This document shows, in pieces, positions 33,363-45,516 of a DNA stretch of 64,000 nt; the first letter of the stretch is position 1, and every line of letters begins with the position of its first letter. The stretch spans positions 288,728-352,727 of the forward strand of contig JAREIK010000748.1 of assembly GCA_029783825.1 (NCBI GenBank), given 5' to 3'. Both the position numbers and the translations under genes were made by a program. Below the pieces are notes generated by a model, which was not told the origin of the DNA, did no database searches, and saw only the letters and a program-made list of their open reading frames with translations. This stretch comes from Sapria himalayana. Taxonomy: Eukaryota; Streptophyta; Magnoliopsida; Malpighiales; Rafflesiaceae.

Positions 33363-36300
33363 CCTTTACTTGTATATTTTCATCTTTGTCACCCATTAGT
33401 GACCAAGTTATTTAGTATTAAAGTTAGAGTTTTTACCCTAGTGTATATCACGTTTTATATTTAATTCATATGTGTTCAATAAGTTGGTGGTAATAAAGGA
33501 TATTCCCCAAAGCAGCCAAGCTTTATATTCAATTCCTAACTTCGAACAAACATGTTAGATGATGGCACTTTCTATCCCTTTAGGTCGAGTGTAGTTAAAA
33601 AAATAAAATATTTTTTCCTAGTTCCCCCCATTGCCACTCAAGTGTATGATAGATGTCATGCTTAGGCCTATTATTATATTCTCTAAGAGGGATCTGAAAA
33701 AGAGAATATAAATTGAAATGAAAGCAATAAAAAAGTGCACTATTTGCTGCTACAACTCCTTCTTTATCTTTTCCCCTCACGACCCCAAAAATAGTTGCAT
33801 TGTTGACTAACCTTTGACTATGTTTATTTTTAGTGGGAGTGTCTCAAATGCTCACCCTTATGCACAGTATAAGTTTCAAGAACTTGATAAAGTGCCCCTA
33901 CTCATAGTACACACTCATAATTTTGATAAATGGATTCCATCAAGAAATCTCTTCTATTTAGAGTTACCACATGAATCACTTTGTCTTGAGATCATAAAAA
34001 AAGTCTAGGTGTCTTCTCACACCACTAAACTGGTAGCCAAACTAATGACTAAATTTTTAAAGAAAAGGTAATCTAAGACTTGTGGATCTTAGAAAGGAGT
34101 TCAAGGGAAAAATCAAGTGTGCAAGTGTAGTTCTTATCTTAAGAGATTTAACTTTTAGTGGTTGTGGTTCGAAGGTCAGATATTCATTGAGATGATTACT
34201 TAGCTAACATCAATGATAGATACTAAAAGTACGAGAAAGAAATAAATTAAGAATTATATGGAAAAATAGTTTGGAAATTAGAGATAGTTGATGAAAGAGA
34301 TAAAGTATAGATAGTGTAGCTATGGATGATAAACAAAAAAAGTGTAGCTATTTGAAAGGTAACCAATACTATGTTGGTGTTATAGAAATAAAAGCGTCAT
34401 CAGAAACTAAATGGAAAAGTCATGGACATGACCTAATACTATGACTTTGATGTTATAGAAATAAAAGTTCCATCAAAAACCAAATGGCAAAGTCATGGTC
34501 ATAACCTAGTGCTGTGATTTTGTTGCAATAGCTTGACATGACACCTTGACTTTTCAATTGAAAAAAGAAAAATGAGCCTGTAAAGTCATGGATTTCATTA
34601 ATTAGGTCATGACTATAAATATCTAATCCTATAAATCCTACGATAATAGTTTATTTCTCTCCCGAGTCCACAATAAACTAATGCTAGATCTAATAATCTC
34701 ATTATTTTGATGATGGAAGGGAGAAGATACATGAATAAAATAGTCCGAGAAATGAGTAGCAAGGAGAAAGAGAAGCAACAAAAACACAACATCATGGAAA
34801 TTCAACCTGAAACCATGGTGCCCACAATAATTTTTGTCATATAACTATGTAGTGATGGATGAACTTTGTTTTTGCAAAGAAAGATTTTATTAGAGAAAGA
34901 TGATTCAGTGAATTAATCTGACCTTTTGAGAAAATTATAAAGAAAAGGAATTGATTATTCTTTTTCATGCATGGAGAATGGAGCAATGCCTCCATTATGA
35001 AAACATTCTGTGATAATTTAGAGGATAGATGAGGGAAAATATACTACATGAGTGAAATTTGGATTCACTTTGATAGGAAGAAAAACAAATGAGTTGCTTG
35101 CATTCCAATGAGCAAAAGATAGCAAAGATTTTAATGTATGTCATTCTAGTTGGTTGGATTTGATTTAATGTGTGTCATTCTTGAAAAAAAATAAGTTGCT
35201 TGGATTTAGTAAATTCATCCCTATGTAGGCAATCTAATTTTCAAGCAATCATTAGTTTGTTGACAGATGGAAATGGTGCATAATTGGTGACTTCAAAAAG
35301 TACATATGGATATTTGATGTGGATAGAACTCATGGATGTGAGTAAAGAGCTTGGTTGTATTTTATATGATTATTACTGACACTGTATGTCACAATAATCA
35401 TTTTGGAGAGAGTGATATTGATGTATGTCATTCTAGTTGGTTATAGTTTGATGTTGGAAAGATTCTTGAGAAATTAATTCTTGATTTCCTTGAGGGTGAA
35501 TTTTCTAGCTAGCTAATTCATCATTTCCTGATTACTTTATTATGCCAAGCCAATCGAGTTCCCATGGATGAACAAATTGATGCAATGTGCCTAATAGTAT
35601 CTCCTGACATTGTCAGATATTAAAAGGGGAATTGAAATGGCTAGAAAAAGAAAGAAACTAATTCTAGAAATAGAAGGACCAATCGAAATTTGAAAAATAT
35701 GATTATCTTTCACTAGAGCTGACATACATGATACAATAGTAAGGAAATATGAGACGATGAGTAAACTCAAACATTTTCTATATGCACATGAAGATATATT
35801 TGTTGATATTTTTTGCATTTTAGAATAATATTTAATGGGATTCCAATCCCAACATACAACAGTAGCAGAGGAAGGTGGAAATAAGAAACAATGTCAAAAA
35901 TGCATCACACCAAAAATAGATGTTCTTTATCAAGAACCACAAAAAGATTGAAGACAAGATCTACAAACTCTTGGAAAAGAATATGAAACACTTAGAGATG
36001 GGATTAGTTGGCAATATTGAATTGTTTGAGCAATTTCACAAGGCCATCACAATATAAGAAAATAGGGGAAATAAGAGATAAAATAAATGAAAATGACATG
36101 AAATATTAGGAGAACTAGTGGAGAAAGAAATTGAGAAAATATAGAAAAAATAAAAAAAGGCATATTTTGCAATGTGATCATTTTAGGGTACATAAAACTT
36201 TTTTAGGAAAAGACTGTATACATTGTATGACATTTTGGCAAAGATATCCGATTGGATAGCTACACATAAGAGAGATTCGGAGAGACCGTCCACTTCTATG

Positions 36301-36530
36301 TCATTATTCGAATACTCCATATTATATTTCCACTTTTAAAAGTATGATCTTAAAAAAATCATGTCATTGACTTTAATTAGCTCATCAGTTTTCATTTTTT
36401 GTGTATTTCGTATTGTTATGTCATAATCAATAATGATGAATTTGTTTGAGATTACCGTAAAGAACTATTCTTTGTTAAGAGGGAAGTTATTACTAAGAGA
36501 TGAATAATAGTTTTAGTATGTGAGTTTGTT
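33363..36530. other. Unassigned region between hAT and LTR D
   Basis: No coding family is recognised; ORFs at 33595-33780, 33814-34008, 34613-34795 and 35591-35818 are short and uninformative. It contains the 70-bp tandem repeat at 34365-34530. It also has a dispersed direct repeat, 'atgtatgtcattctagttggtt', at about 35132 and 35421. Confidence 0.5.
34365..34530. repeat. ~70-bp tandem repeat, about 2.3 units
   Basis: Units start at 34365, 34435 and 34508. Shared core: 'ttatagaaataaaag', '(a/g)aaac(t/c)aaatgg(a/c)aaagtcatgg', then 'cct'. It carries the gtcatgg word common in the gypsy LTRs. Confidence 0.8.
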
Positions 36531-38625
36531 TGTTATGTAAACTATCTAATATCTTTATATATTTTTGGTGCTATTAGATATAGCTTAAGCATTTAAATGA
36601 GTTATAATTAGATCAATTTTATGACTTTGGATTTTTAGTGAATTTTGATCAATACTCATAAAATCTATAACTTTTTTGAGATATTTGATGACTTGTTAAT
36701 TTGGTCTTATTGAATAGTTATGATATCCATTCTTGGCCAAAACTCTACTTATTTTGTCATCATAATATTTATATATTATAACTCTACCACCTCGATAAAA
36801 TGCTCATTCAACTGTGTAATATATATTTTTTGGTTGTGATATTATCATAATTTTCTCATAATAATTAATTGAATATAATATTAATTTCATATCGTAGTAA
36901 CTAAGTACCTCACTGGTACTAAAAGTCATGGCCACTTCCCAGCATTATATCTTTAACTTTACTAAGGCTTTATATTCTCAAGTTAGAGTAATGATCTTTC
37001 CTTAAAGTCATGAATTTTGAGCTATAGAAAGTCATAAAGCCAAAGCTACTCATGTCAAAGTCATGAAAATTATCCAACATATTGACTTTTTGACATAAAA
37101 TATTACAGAGAGCATTACTCGAACATGCCTACTTTCCAAGGCCATGACTCTTTCCCTCAAGAGAAAGGAAAGTCATAATTTTTATGGATGGGCTAGTTTT
37201 CAAGGCCATGATCATACTCAATGCCACAACTTTGTATTGCAAAGACAAAAGGCACAAGTTGTGGATACTTCTTAGCACCATGATATTTTATTATAGAAAT
37301 ATTAGCATGCATTCTAAAGTAATCACCACTTTTTATATTCATTACCTCAAGCTCAAGAGACTAAGGCTAAAGTCACATTTTCTAAAAATATGATTTTCTA
37401 CTTAGAGAAATACCAAAAGTTCTACAATATAAAAAAGAAAAGAGGAAAATTTGAGAAGGATTCTTCTTCTTATTTGAGTACCAAGAAAATGAAAGGCACA
37501 TTATTCAAGAGGGAATATTCGAGAAGAATTTTTTTTCATGACACCTTGTGAGCCTTTCACCAATATCAAACTAAATTGAGGTCTAGAATTTGTGTAATTA
37601 AGTTTTATGAGATGTATTAATAGTTTTGTGATTAATTATTATGTTTGATTTATATTATGGAAATGAAATTGATAGATATGATGATTAAATAGAACATGAA
37701 TTAGAGATTTAACTATCGATGTTTTTGTATGTATTATGGTGATTGTTGGTGACAAGTAACCCATGAGGCTCACTCATATAAATATTAGAAAGTAATTGAA
37801 TGCCCTTCTAACCATGATGCATAAGACAAACATATATGTTAAAACCTAAAATTGAGGTATGTTAATTATTATGAGTATGACACTCACAAAGCCGAAAGCA
37901 TTAATAATATTATATGTTTCTTCATTTTCATGTCTTAAAAAAATTAGTTCTCAATTGGTATGGATATTTAATAAAACATTATTCTAATAGTTTAACTTAT
38001 AGTGCAGGAGTCACTTTGTCATTATGTAGGATAATGATAGGTAATCCATAAGATATGTGCAAGTATATTGTGGCTTACAACGTGATGATGGTCTTTTGAG
38101 TTAATTTTCCTCATATGATTTCTATTAGTGAGATTTAAGAGAAGTGTATGTTATTTATGATAGTGTGGTACTTATGAAAATAAAAGTGTAAAGACTTATA
38201 AACCATATTAATTCTTAGTCTTTATAACACTTATAAACCATAATAATTTTTTATCTTGATGGAAAGCTACCAAAAGGATAGCTATGAAAAGACCATTGTT
38301 AGGATGAACTCAATGATAATAGCCACCTTGTATACCGCATTCTTTCTTGCCCATGAGACCTTTGTCCCAGCAAGGAAACAGAGCTATTAGTAAAAAGGTC
38401 ATTCTATAATAATTCAATAATTATCCTATATCCTAACTCAACATAAATCAAACTATTTGAAATGCATCATACAGATCAAGTGGATAAACCATAAGATTAA
38501 GAGTCAAACCAAAAATTTTGAAATATATCCTCTACTAAAATTATGTCGTCTCATTATTGGTTGATCAAATTACTATATAATTTATTTGGAATCAAATTCT
38601 AGATGAAAGTCCTTTTTACCTTAAA
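36531..38625 (+). repeat. Gypsy LTR copy D, same orientation as C, 3'-truncated
   Basis: It starts TGTTATGTAAACTATC at 36531. It parallels LTR C throughout: 'ttttggtgctattagat' then 'gactttgga'; 'tcttggccaaaactctacttatt'; 'gatattatcata'; 'taactaagtacctcactggtactaaaagtcatggccac'; and the later block 'aactcaacataaatcaaactatttgaaatgcatca'. Similarity stops at about 38625 ('gaaagtcctttttacc'), where gag-related sequence on the opposite strand begins. The junction is therefore a rearrangement or an insertion boundary. Confidence 0.75.
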
Positions 38626-38629
38626 TGAC

Positions 38630-38900
38630 CCTCTACTAGCCCATTTCAAAAGCACATTGAATATATCCCAAGTATCATACAATATCTCATGCTCATCCTA
38701 GTGAAATTTACTTTTCTCCCATATTAATAGAGAGGTGATTTGAGACAAGAAGAACTTGGAGAGAAATACTTACACAAATTTATTCCAACTCTTAATCGAA
38801 CCTCAAGATAAATACTAGAACCAACTCTAGACTTTGCCTTAGCGAAAATAGAAAGTGTCATAACCTTATAGCATCTGAGCTAACTCCATGCATCTTCATC
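38630..38900 (-). pseudogene. Second gypsy gag relic
   Basis: The minus-strand reading gives 'DAIRL*HFLFSLRQSLELVL' at about 38870 (family DAIRLRLFPFSLRDKA). It continues with 'LSKFFLS' and then 'DEHEILYDTWDIFNVLLKWA' at about 38690 (YEAWERFKDLLRKC). This is the same gag segment as at 11860-12200, broken independently. It belongs with LTR E to its right. Confidence 0.7.
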
Positions 38901-39239
38901 ATGTCTAAAGCACTAAGAAAATCACAACATTATTATTCAAATCTTTTAAAATTTACTCACAATATTAATATTATTACACCATAGTTATCAAACTTGGATT
39001 TAACTCAAAGTGATTCATTTGCACAAGTTGTATTTGAATCCTAGAATATCTATCCATCATAATAGGCCTCCAACAATATTCCAAAGTAGGTTGTGGATAG
39101 GACTATTGGATAGCTTATCTTTCACTATTTTGGTGGTCTTTATTACTTTCATTTTCTTTTATAAGCACCCCCCCCCCTTCCCCCCAACTCTTTTTCTTAT
39201 AAGTGCTTTTGTTGTTCTCTCGATATCTCGGTCCAAGAA
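38901..39239 (-). other. Leader region between gag relic and LTR E
   Basis: Position corresponds to 12200-12430 in the first element. It contains poly-C runs at 39170-39185 and no recognisable PBS. The plus ORF at 39010-39258 is chance. Confidence 0.4.
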
Positions 39240-39497
39240 ACTCTACTCATGTAAGTAGTGGTGGTTATAAAATAGACAAAAAGAAAAGTATCAAACAAAA
39301 TATAAATGCAATATAAATACTATGTAAAAATCATATCCACACAACTATAAATAGAACTATCCTTTCACAGGGATAATTATGTTAGCTCAATTTGACTAAT
39401 AAAAATACAATAAAATAATCCTTAACAATATTGTCAAAAACTTTGTGCAACTCAATGAGGGTATCAAAACTATTATTAATTAACATGATTCCAAATA

Positions 39498-39523
39498 TTC
39501 ATTGGGTGATATCACCCAATGAA
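39498..39523. repeat. Perfect 26-bp palindrome
   Basis: TTCATTGGGTGAT followed directly by ATCACCCAATGAA, with no spacer. It shares the CATTGGGT/ACCCAATG core with the palindrome at 30210. Confidence 0.95.
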
Positions 39524-41196
39524 GTATCAATCCACATAGATTATGTAGATAGTTCAATCAACTAATAGTGAACTAACTAATACTTTAATTGTAATTTACT
39601 TGCTCATCAAAATGATATTTAGACTATAGGGTTGGCTCATGTCCTTATACATGATGATGTTTATCTTGTGTTTTCTAATATCATGTTTAGTTGTTGAATG
39701 AATAAAAGATTAGTATGAAAATATCCATGTACCTTTTGGAATACAAGATGGTCATCATCATTAAACAATCACTACCAATGATGATTCTTTCATAGTTGTC
39801 ATCTTGGTATTTCAACACTAAAATCATGAATTATTCTATCCAATGGTCATTTGCATATCTATTCTTTTTAATCATTACAATAGTTATCCTTTATAATTGC
39901 TTTGAGTATACACTTTTATTCTCAAATATCTAATTATCTTAAAGACACGAAATAATGTGATACTAAATATATTTGTGCTTTCAGCTTCATAAGTATCATA
40001 CTCAAATTTATTAATATGCATCTTTTGAAAAATCTCACCTATTGAAGACATATAATAGGGAATGACTTACAGGGCTATCATCACCATACTAGTTTTCTCC
40101 ACTTGCATGTGTCTTATGATATACCTATCACCATCTATCATTGCTGACATATGACTCACATTATAATAAAATTCTCATGTTAGTTATTTTACTTAACTCG
40201 CAAATAACTCTAAGGTTAATTTTTGTAGATAGTAGAAAATGAATTTGTCTTAAATATATTTTTATTTTTGGCTTCATAAGTATCTTGCTTGTAATGATTA
40301 AACATAGCTCAGCTTCGAGTCTTCACATATTTGTTTATCTCATTTATTAAGAAAAGAAGAGTTGTCAGTTTCTTTTTACCATTCCATGTGAGTGTATCTC
40401 ATGACTTGTCTATCACCATCCATTATGACTAATATATATAAACCTACATATTAATAAAAATTTTATATTTTAGTTTTAATTTGCATCTATATCCATCAAC
40501 ATTGAAAAAATAATATAAACACAAATATAAACTCATATAATTATTAAATTATTATAATGCAATTATATTTATCAATCCTAGATTTCAATTTAGTCAGACA
40601 TTAGAGAATAAATCATACAACATGTATTGCAAGGTCTCTCATGGATTTGAAGGTTCTCAATAATTTTTTATGTAAAAATTAAAATATATAATTCTAATTC
40701 CAATCAATAATTGCTTGCATTTGCCTTTGATTTTCCTTAAATGGGGGTCAGAATAGCTTCACCTAGGGTTTTTATTATGCATGGTTCATAATTTTCCCCT
40801 TTTTTCCTTTATTTTATTTTTTCTCTAAGTATTAATTTTATACTTTAGGGATCATGTGATATTTTAAGTTGGAAGTCATGGAATCCACTATGATGGATGT
40901 GAGGTCTTGACTTTATTAACTTTACGTATTTTCAGAGGACTGAAGTCATAATAGCAATCCCAACTCAAGTAACTCTTCTCTAGAGCTTTCTATAACATAA
41001 AGCTACATCACTAAAATTGACCATGGTTTTGGTCTTAGCTTTCTAAGCTAAGTGTCATGATGCTGAAAATGTCATGATTGATGACTTTAATCTCTATAAT
41101 ACCAAGGCATTGTATTAAAATTAGTTGTGACTTTATTCTTGGTTTTCTGAGAAAAACATCATGGTACTAGAATTTTCATAATTGAGACAAGTAATC

Positions 41197-41680
41197 TGTT
41201 GGGCAATTACGCTTCCATGGTAGTGATATTAAGATACAGAAGACTACAAGAACAATAGAAAAACAAATAATAAATATTCAATCCACAATCCAACCACGGC
41301 AGAATCAAAAAAGAGAAATCGAACACCAGAAATAACGTGTTTCACTAGTTGCTCAGTACGACTAGCTACATCCACCAGAAAATGCTTATGCATTACAGAT
41401 TAAACCAACGAAAAATATCTTATAGTATGTGCAGCATATAACAGTCACAATAAATCACGCAGAGAGAGAGAGAGCAGAGAATGAATAGTTCTCAGGTCCA
41501 AAAACAGCAACCCGAAATTAAAAATTACAAAACATTTTATAATAAAAATTGTCTCGGTTCATTTAACCAGAGCGGGTCGAATCATGGGTCGGGTCAGGCT
41601 CTGCTCCAAAAATGTTGGCCCGCTGGCCGGATAGCGGACCTTCATTATTGTGCTACTACTGTATCCCCGGCCTCTTAATA
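41197..41680 (-). repeat. Nested higher-GC insertion in LTR E, possible LTR
   Basis: It begins TGTTGGGCAATTACGC at 41197. The inverse strand ends ...TTGCCCAACA, like an LTR 3' end, and contains 'attcattctctgctctctctctctctgcgtg', a Copia-like R/U5 composition. A (GA)n run is at 41460-41474. The right edge is uncertain and no clean TSD was found (5 bp before the left edge is 'taatc'). The ORF at 41481-41678 is not a recognisable protein. Confidence 0.45.
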
Positions 41681-42384
41681 TTTCTTTTCTTGCACTTACA
41701 TGAAAATATTAAAATATAAATATTTGGTTATACAAATAGATTATCAAAAAACAATTTACATATACAGCATAATCTTTGTGGCACAAAGCTACAACACTAA
41801 ACAAGGTCTTGGCTTCGATTTTTCTTTCTGGAGTACAAAGATATAAAATTGGAAAAGATGCAATTAGAGTAAATCCTTTTTGGTATGAAAAGTTATGGTG
41901 AAAAATAATATCGCGACTCAAAATACTTGATATTTTAGCTCTATATTAAATAAGTCATAGCTCTAGAAATTATTGTGCATATTTGTACTAGTGGGTTACT
42001 TGGCTATTGAAATGGAAAAAAAATATCACTCACATTAAATATTTTAGAGATTGTATGGCCCTAACTCTAAAAAATATCATGGTCATATTGATTATGTTGC
42101 ATAGTAAAATACTTTTGTCAACTTGGTAGTTGAGTCATGGTGGTATATCCAAGTCATGAAGTGTTTCTACAACTATTCAAAAACAAGTGTGGAAAAAGGT
42201 GTACCCAAGTCATGAAATAAGAATTATCATAACTCTATCAATTCTCTCCCCTCCAATCCTTTACTCTACCGAGTCTATCAATTTCTCTCAAAATTACTAT
42301 GATTTCACTAATATTTGTTAGTTTCTCTCAAAATAAGAATTTAGTAAAATATTTATAATAAATATGATAATAAGTATGAATACA

Positions 42385-42640
42385 ACAAAATATACTCATC
42401 AAATGACACCAAAAAAATGGTACATTGATTGCCAAATAATTGTGCAACATGCCATTATGGAATGTATGCCTAACCCATGGTATGGCAAGGAATCATTCCA
42501 TAGTGATGACACACACATGTTCCAGGCATGGATCTGGCTGTGTTGGGCCATGGCTAGGCTAGTTTTCATGAGCCATGTTGAGCCATGCATGGTTCGACTT
42601 TCTTGGGTCGTGTAAGGGTGTCATGGTCAATTTTCTGCCT
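42385..42640. repeat. Fragment related to the hAT GC-rich terminal region
   Basis: It shares the style and words of 29935-30250 and 32853-33362: 'ggcatgg', 'tgttgggccatgg', 'catgagccatg' and 'gggtcgtg'. It has 'atcaaatgacacc' near its left end and 'agggtgtcatgg' near its right end, degenerate versions of the hAT TIR. Overlapping ORFs on both strands (42364-42615, 42399-42590) are compositional artefacts. Confidence 0.5.
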
Positions 42641-44665
42641 CTTCACTTTAACATGTTAATGTCATTGTTGAAGTTTGAAAAGAAAAAATTCCTAGAAAGT
42701 TTTTTCAACTTACTTAATCAACTACACCTTGTGATATTAAAGGTGTTATGACTCACTTCAATTGATGTAGTTCGACATTTATTTCACTTTCATAGTGCAT
42801 AATCTAAATTATCCAATATGCATTGAAAGCAAAGTTGGCTTTCAACAAAGAGGACCTCGCATCATCTTTATTTGATGATTACTTTTCTAAATATACTTCA
42901 ATAGTAACATGATAAAATCTTCTCAAATGTTTAGTTTTCATAGACTCTCCTATTTAGTTGACTCTATGTCAACATCCATAACATAATTTGTTACATTTTG
43001 AAAACTTTATGATTAATGTCTCCAAAAATTATCATCATTGATAAAAATAGTCTTCACATTCTTACAATGAATGAGGAATGAAAATACATAAATGTCATGA
43101 ATATATAAATATGATATTTATGTTGCATGTGTTCTCGAAAATAGTCATTGAATATATTATAAATAAAATTTACCCACTCATCATTGATGATAGCATAACA
43201 ACTAATCGAGCATTCATGAGTCACTTGGTTGGTTTATTGTTTAAAATAATTCATGAGAAATATGTTGATAACACTAACATGGAATATGACTAATATGTTT
43301 TAAAATAATCACTTCAAAATCATTCATCAACAAAATGTAATCATCATTTTTAACAATGGAATAAAAAAGGTGAAGAACAAGAAGATGAATTAGGTTTTGG
43401 AAAAATCATTTTTAAAAATAGAAAAATTGGATGAGGCTTAGAAAAAGTATGGTGCATGCTTTAATAATTGATGAAGAGGCAATTGCAACCTTTATATATT
43501 TTTGCAAGATTATAAAAAAATATTGACTATTAGATTTAAACCACTATATATATACATATGTTTTGTACCATAAGTCAAAAATATATATTTTAGGATTCTA
43601 ATATATCTAGTAGCTTCTTAGTGACAATTTGTTTGTTAACTTTATTTGATGAATATATTTTTTTCAAAGATTTTGAAGGAGAGATCTAGATAGAGAAACT
43701 ACTTGTTTTCATGCATGGGTAGAGACTAATTTTGTTGATTTATCATTTATGATAGAAAATCTCTCGTAAGCATTGTCTCTAAGGACTAATGTTACTAGGT
43801 TTTCTATGAAAATGACTCTTTTGAGTTATATAAAAAAATTACTAATCTTGTATCTTATTTAAGTTACTAGATTTAAATTATTATTACTTAGATTATGAGT
43901 TAGCTAGCAATCACTTAGTTCAAGAAGTACCTTTATAAATTATTGTTACTGAAATTATAAAGGTTTTAATCTTTCCTAGTGAATGTATGTGATTTACATT
44001 CAAGATTCATAATTGATGTAGAATTTTAACTCATAGATTTTTCCCTAGTCAACGTGTTGATTGAGTTAGGGTTGGATCTTTTGGTTGACACAATTACCTT
44101 TATTGTCTTTTCAAATATAGAATAATTATAAAAAAAATAACCATTTAATAATTAACAAACTAAACACATATATAGTCATAGAGCCCAATGGTCGAAGTAG
44201 ATAATGCTCTCATCCCAACAATATGAATAGAGCAATTGGCAAAAAATACCCTGAGGTGCATATTTGGCATCGATTGTGATACAACTCATATTCCCATGAT
44301 TAGGTGGCTTGTCCCTTTATCAATCAAACTATCATATTTTTAGTATCATGAAAACAATAGTTTTGTTTCAATTATTCATATATTATGATAGATTGACATA
44401 CTAATATCATAATGAAAATGTTGACATGATATACATGATATATGTATGTCCACTAGCTTGAATAAGATATTCAGATTAAATCATTATTATTATATTTTTT
44501 TTATTTATGTTTGAATTATACTTTACCATAGGTAAAGGAGTGTTGTAGTAAAAATTGGTGCTACCATCATCATGTTTTTGTTTATCCCAGTCAGATATAT
44601 TGAGATGAAATATAATTTATCATATTGTATCTCCAATCCTTATGAACACTCTTTCGATATAAAAA

Positions 44666-44668
<3 letters not shown>
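42641..44668. other. Unassigned AT-rich region
   Basis: No recognisable coding or repeat structure. The 71-codon ORF at 43078-43293 has no motif I know. A slightly less AT-rich patch at about 44175-44340 is unassigned. Confidence 0.5.

Positions 44669-44726
<58 letters not shown>
44669..44726. repeat. (TA)29 microsatellite
   Basis: 58 bp of uninterrupted TA about 200 bp left of Harbinger-2. Length may be affected by polymerase slippage or assembly. Confidence 0.98.
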
Positions 44727-44732
<6 letters not shown>

Positions 44733-45516
44733 CAAATATAAAGGTGATTTAATATATTATGACAAGATCAATTAAGTTAATTAAGTCAACATATTGGTAC
44801 ATCTTCATCTTCAAGTTGAGACTCATTAATTTTAAGGACATGGTGGAGAGTTGGTGTATAAATATTAAATACTTCCTAGCAATCAATGAAACATTAACTT
44901 TTAAACTTTTTTTTAAAAGACTAAGGGGGCATTTTTTTTACTTAATGCTTAATAGAACTTTTTTTAGCTTAATATTGAATGATACTTAATAGCATTAAGT
45001 ATTAAGTTATTTTTTTTTTTAATATTTTATTTCTATTAAGGATTAAGTTGTTTGTTTTTTATATACTAAAAATTAACATCTTATCTTAATATATTAAGAA
45101 ATTTTAACTATATATATTCAAATATCTAAAGATATCACATTTGATGCCGATATTTAATCTCATTTCATAGCCATTATAAAGGCTAAAGACACAAACATTA
45201 ATAAAATTTAAAATATTTTAATTCAAATGCATATTCATATATATTTAAAAAAAAACATTAAAATCTCAGTAAAAATTTTAAGATATTCAAAGCCATAATA
45301 TTTGATATTTATATTATAACATCACATTTCATACCATGAAAAAAACTAAAACGACAAATATTTGATAATTGTTTTTGATATCTCATTTTATACAATGATA
45401 AAAGTTAAAATGACAAGTTAATTGAACATTTGAAATAGTTCATTTATAATATGGTCTCGAAATTGTATCATGAACTCTTGATCGGCAGCTATAAAAAAGT
45501 TATTTATAGTTGAGCT

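Larger units (their letters stand above)
39240..42200 (-). repeat. Gypsy LTR copy E, most diverged, with an insertion
   Basis: It lies in the same orientation as A and B. Shared order with B: 'tctactcatg..agtggtggttataaaata' (39242); 'ttcataagtatcatactcaaatttattaatatgcatct' (39985 versus 13258); 'agggctatcatcacca' (40070); and 'atgactcacatt' (40147). catgac-rich sequence follows to about 42170. The left start and right end are approximate. A GC-richer block at 41197-41680 interrupts it. Confidence 0.65.

Noticed and set aside
32791..33415. Cluster of overlapping ORFs on both strands (32791-33030, 32907-33173, 32974-33300, 33014-33247, 33080-33415)
   Set aside because: All fall in the GC-rich hAT terminal region where stop codons are rare. 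Overlap in several frames and on both strands indicates composition, not coding.
39168..39190. Poly-C tracts (also 11706) as telomeric or regulatory G-quadruplex elements
   Set aside because: They are single homopolymer runs without the repeated G-tract spacing a quadruplex needs, and are more likely slippage within gypsy internal sequence.
42364..42615. Overlapping ORFs at 42364-42615 (+) and 42399-42590 (-)
   Set aside because: Same GC-rich hAT-related repeat composition; no domain.
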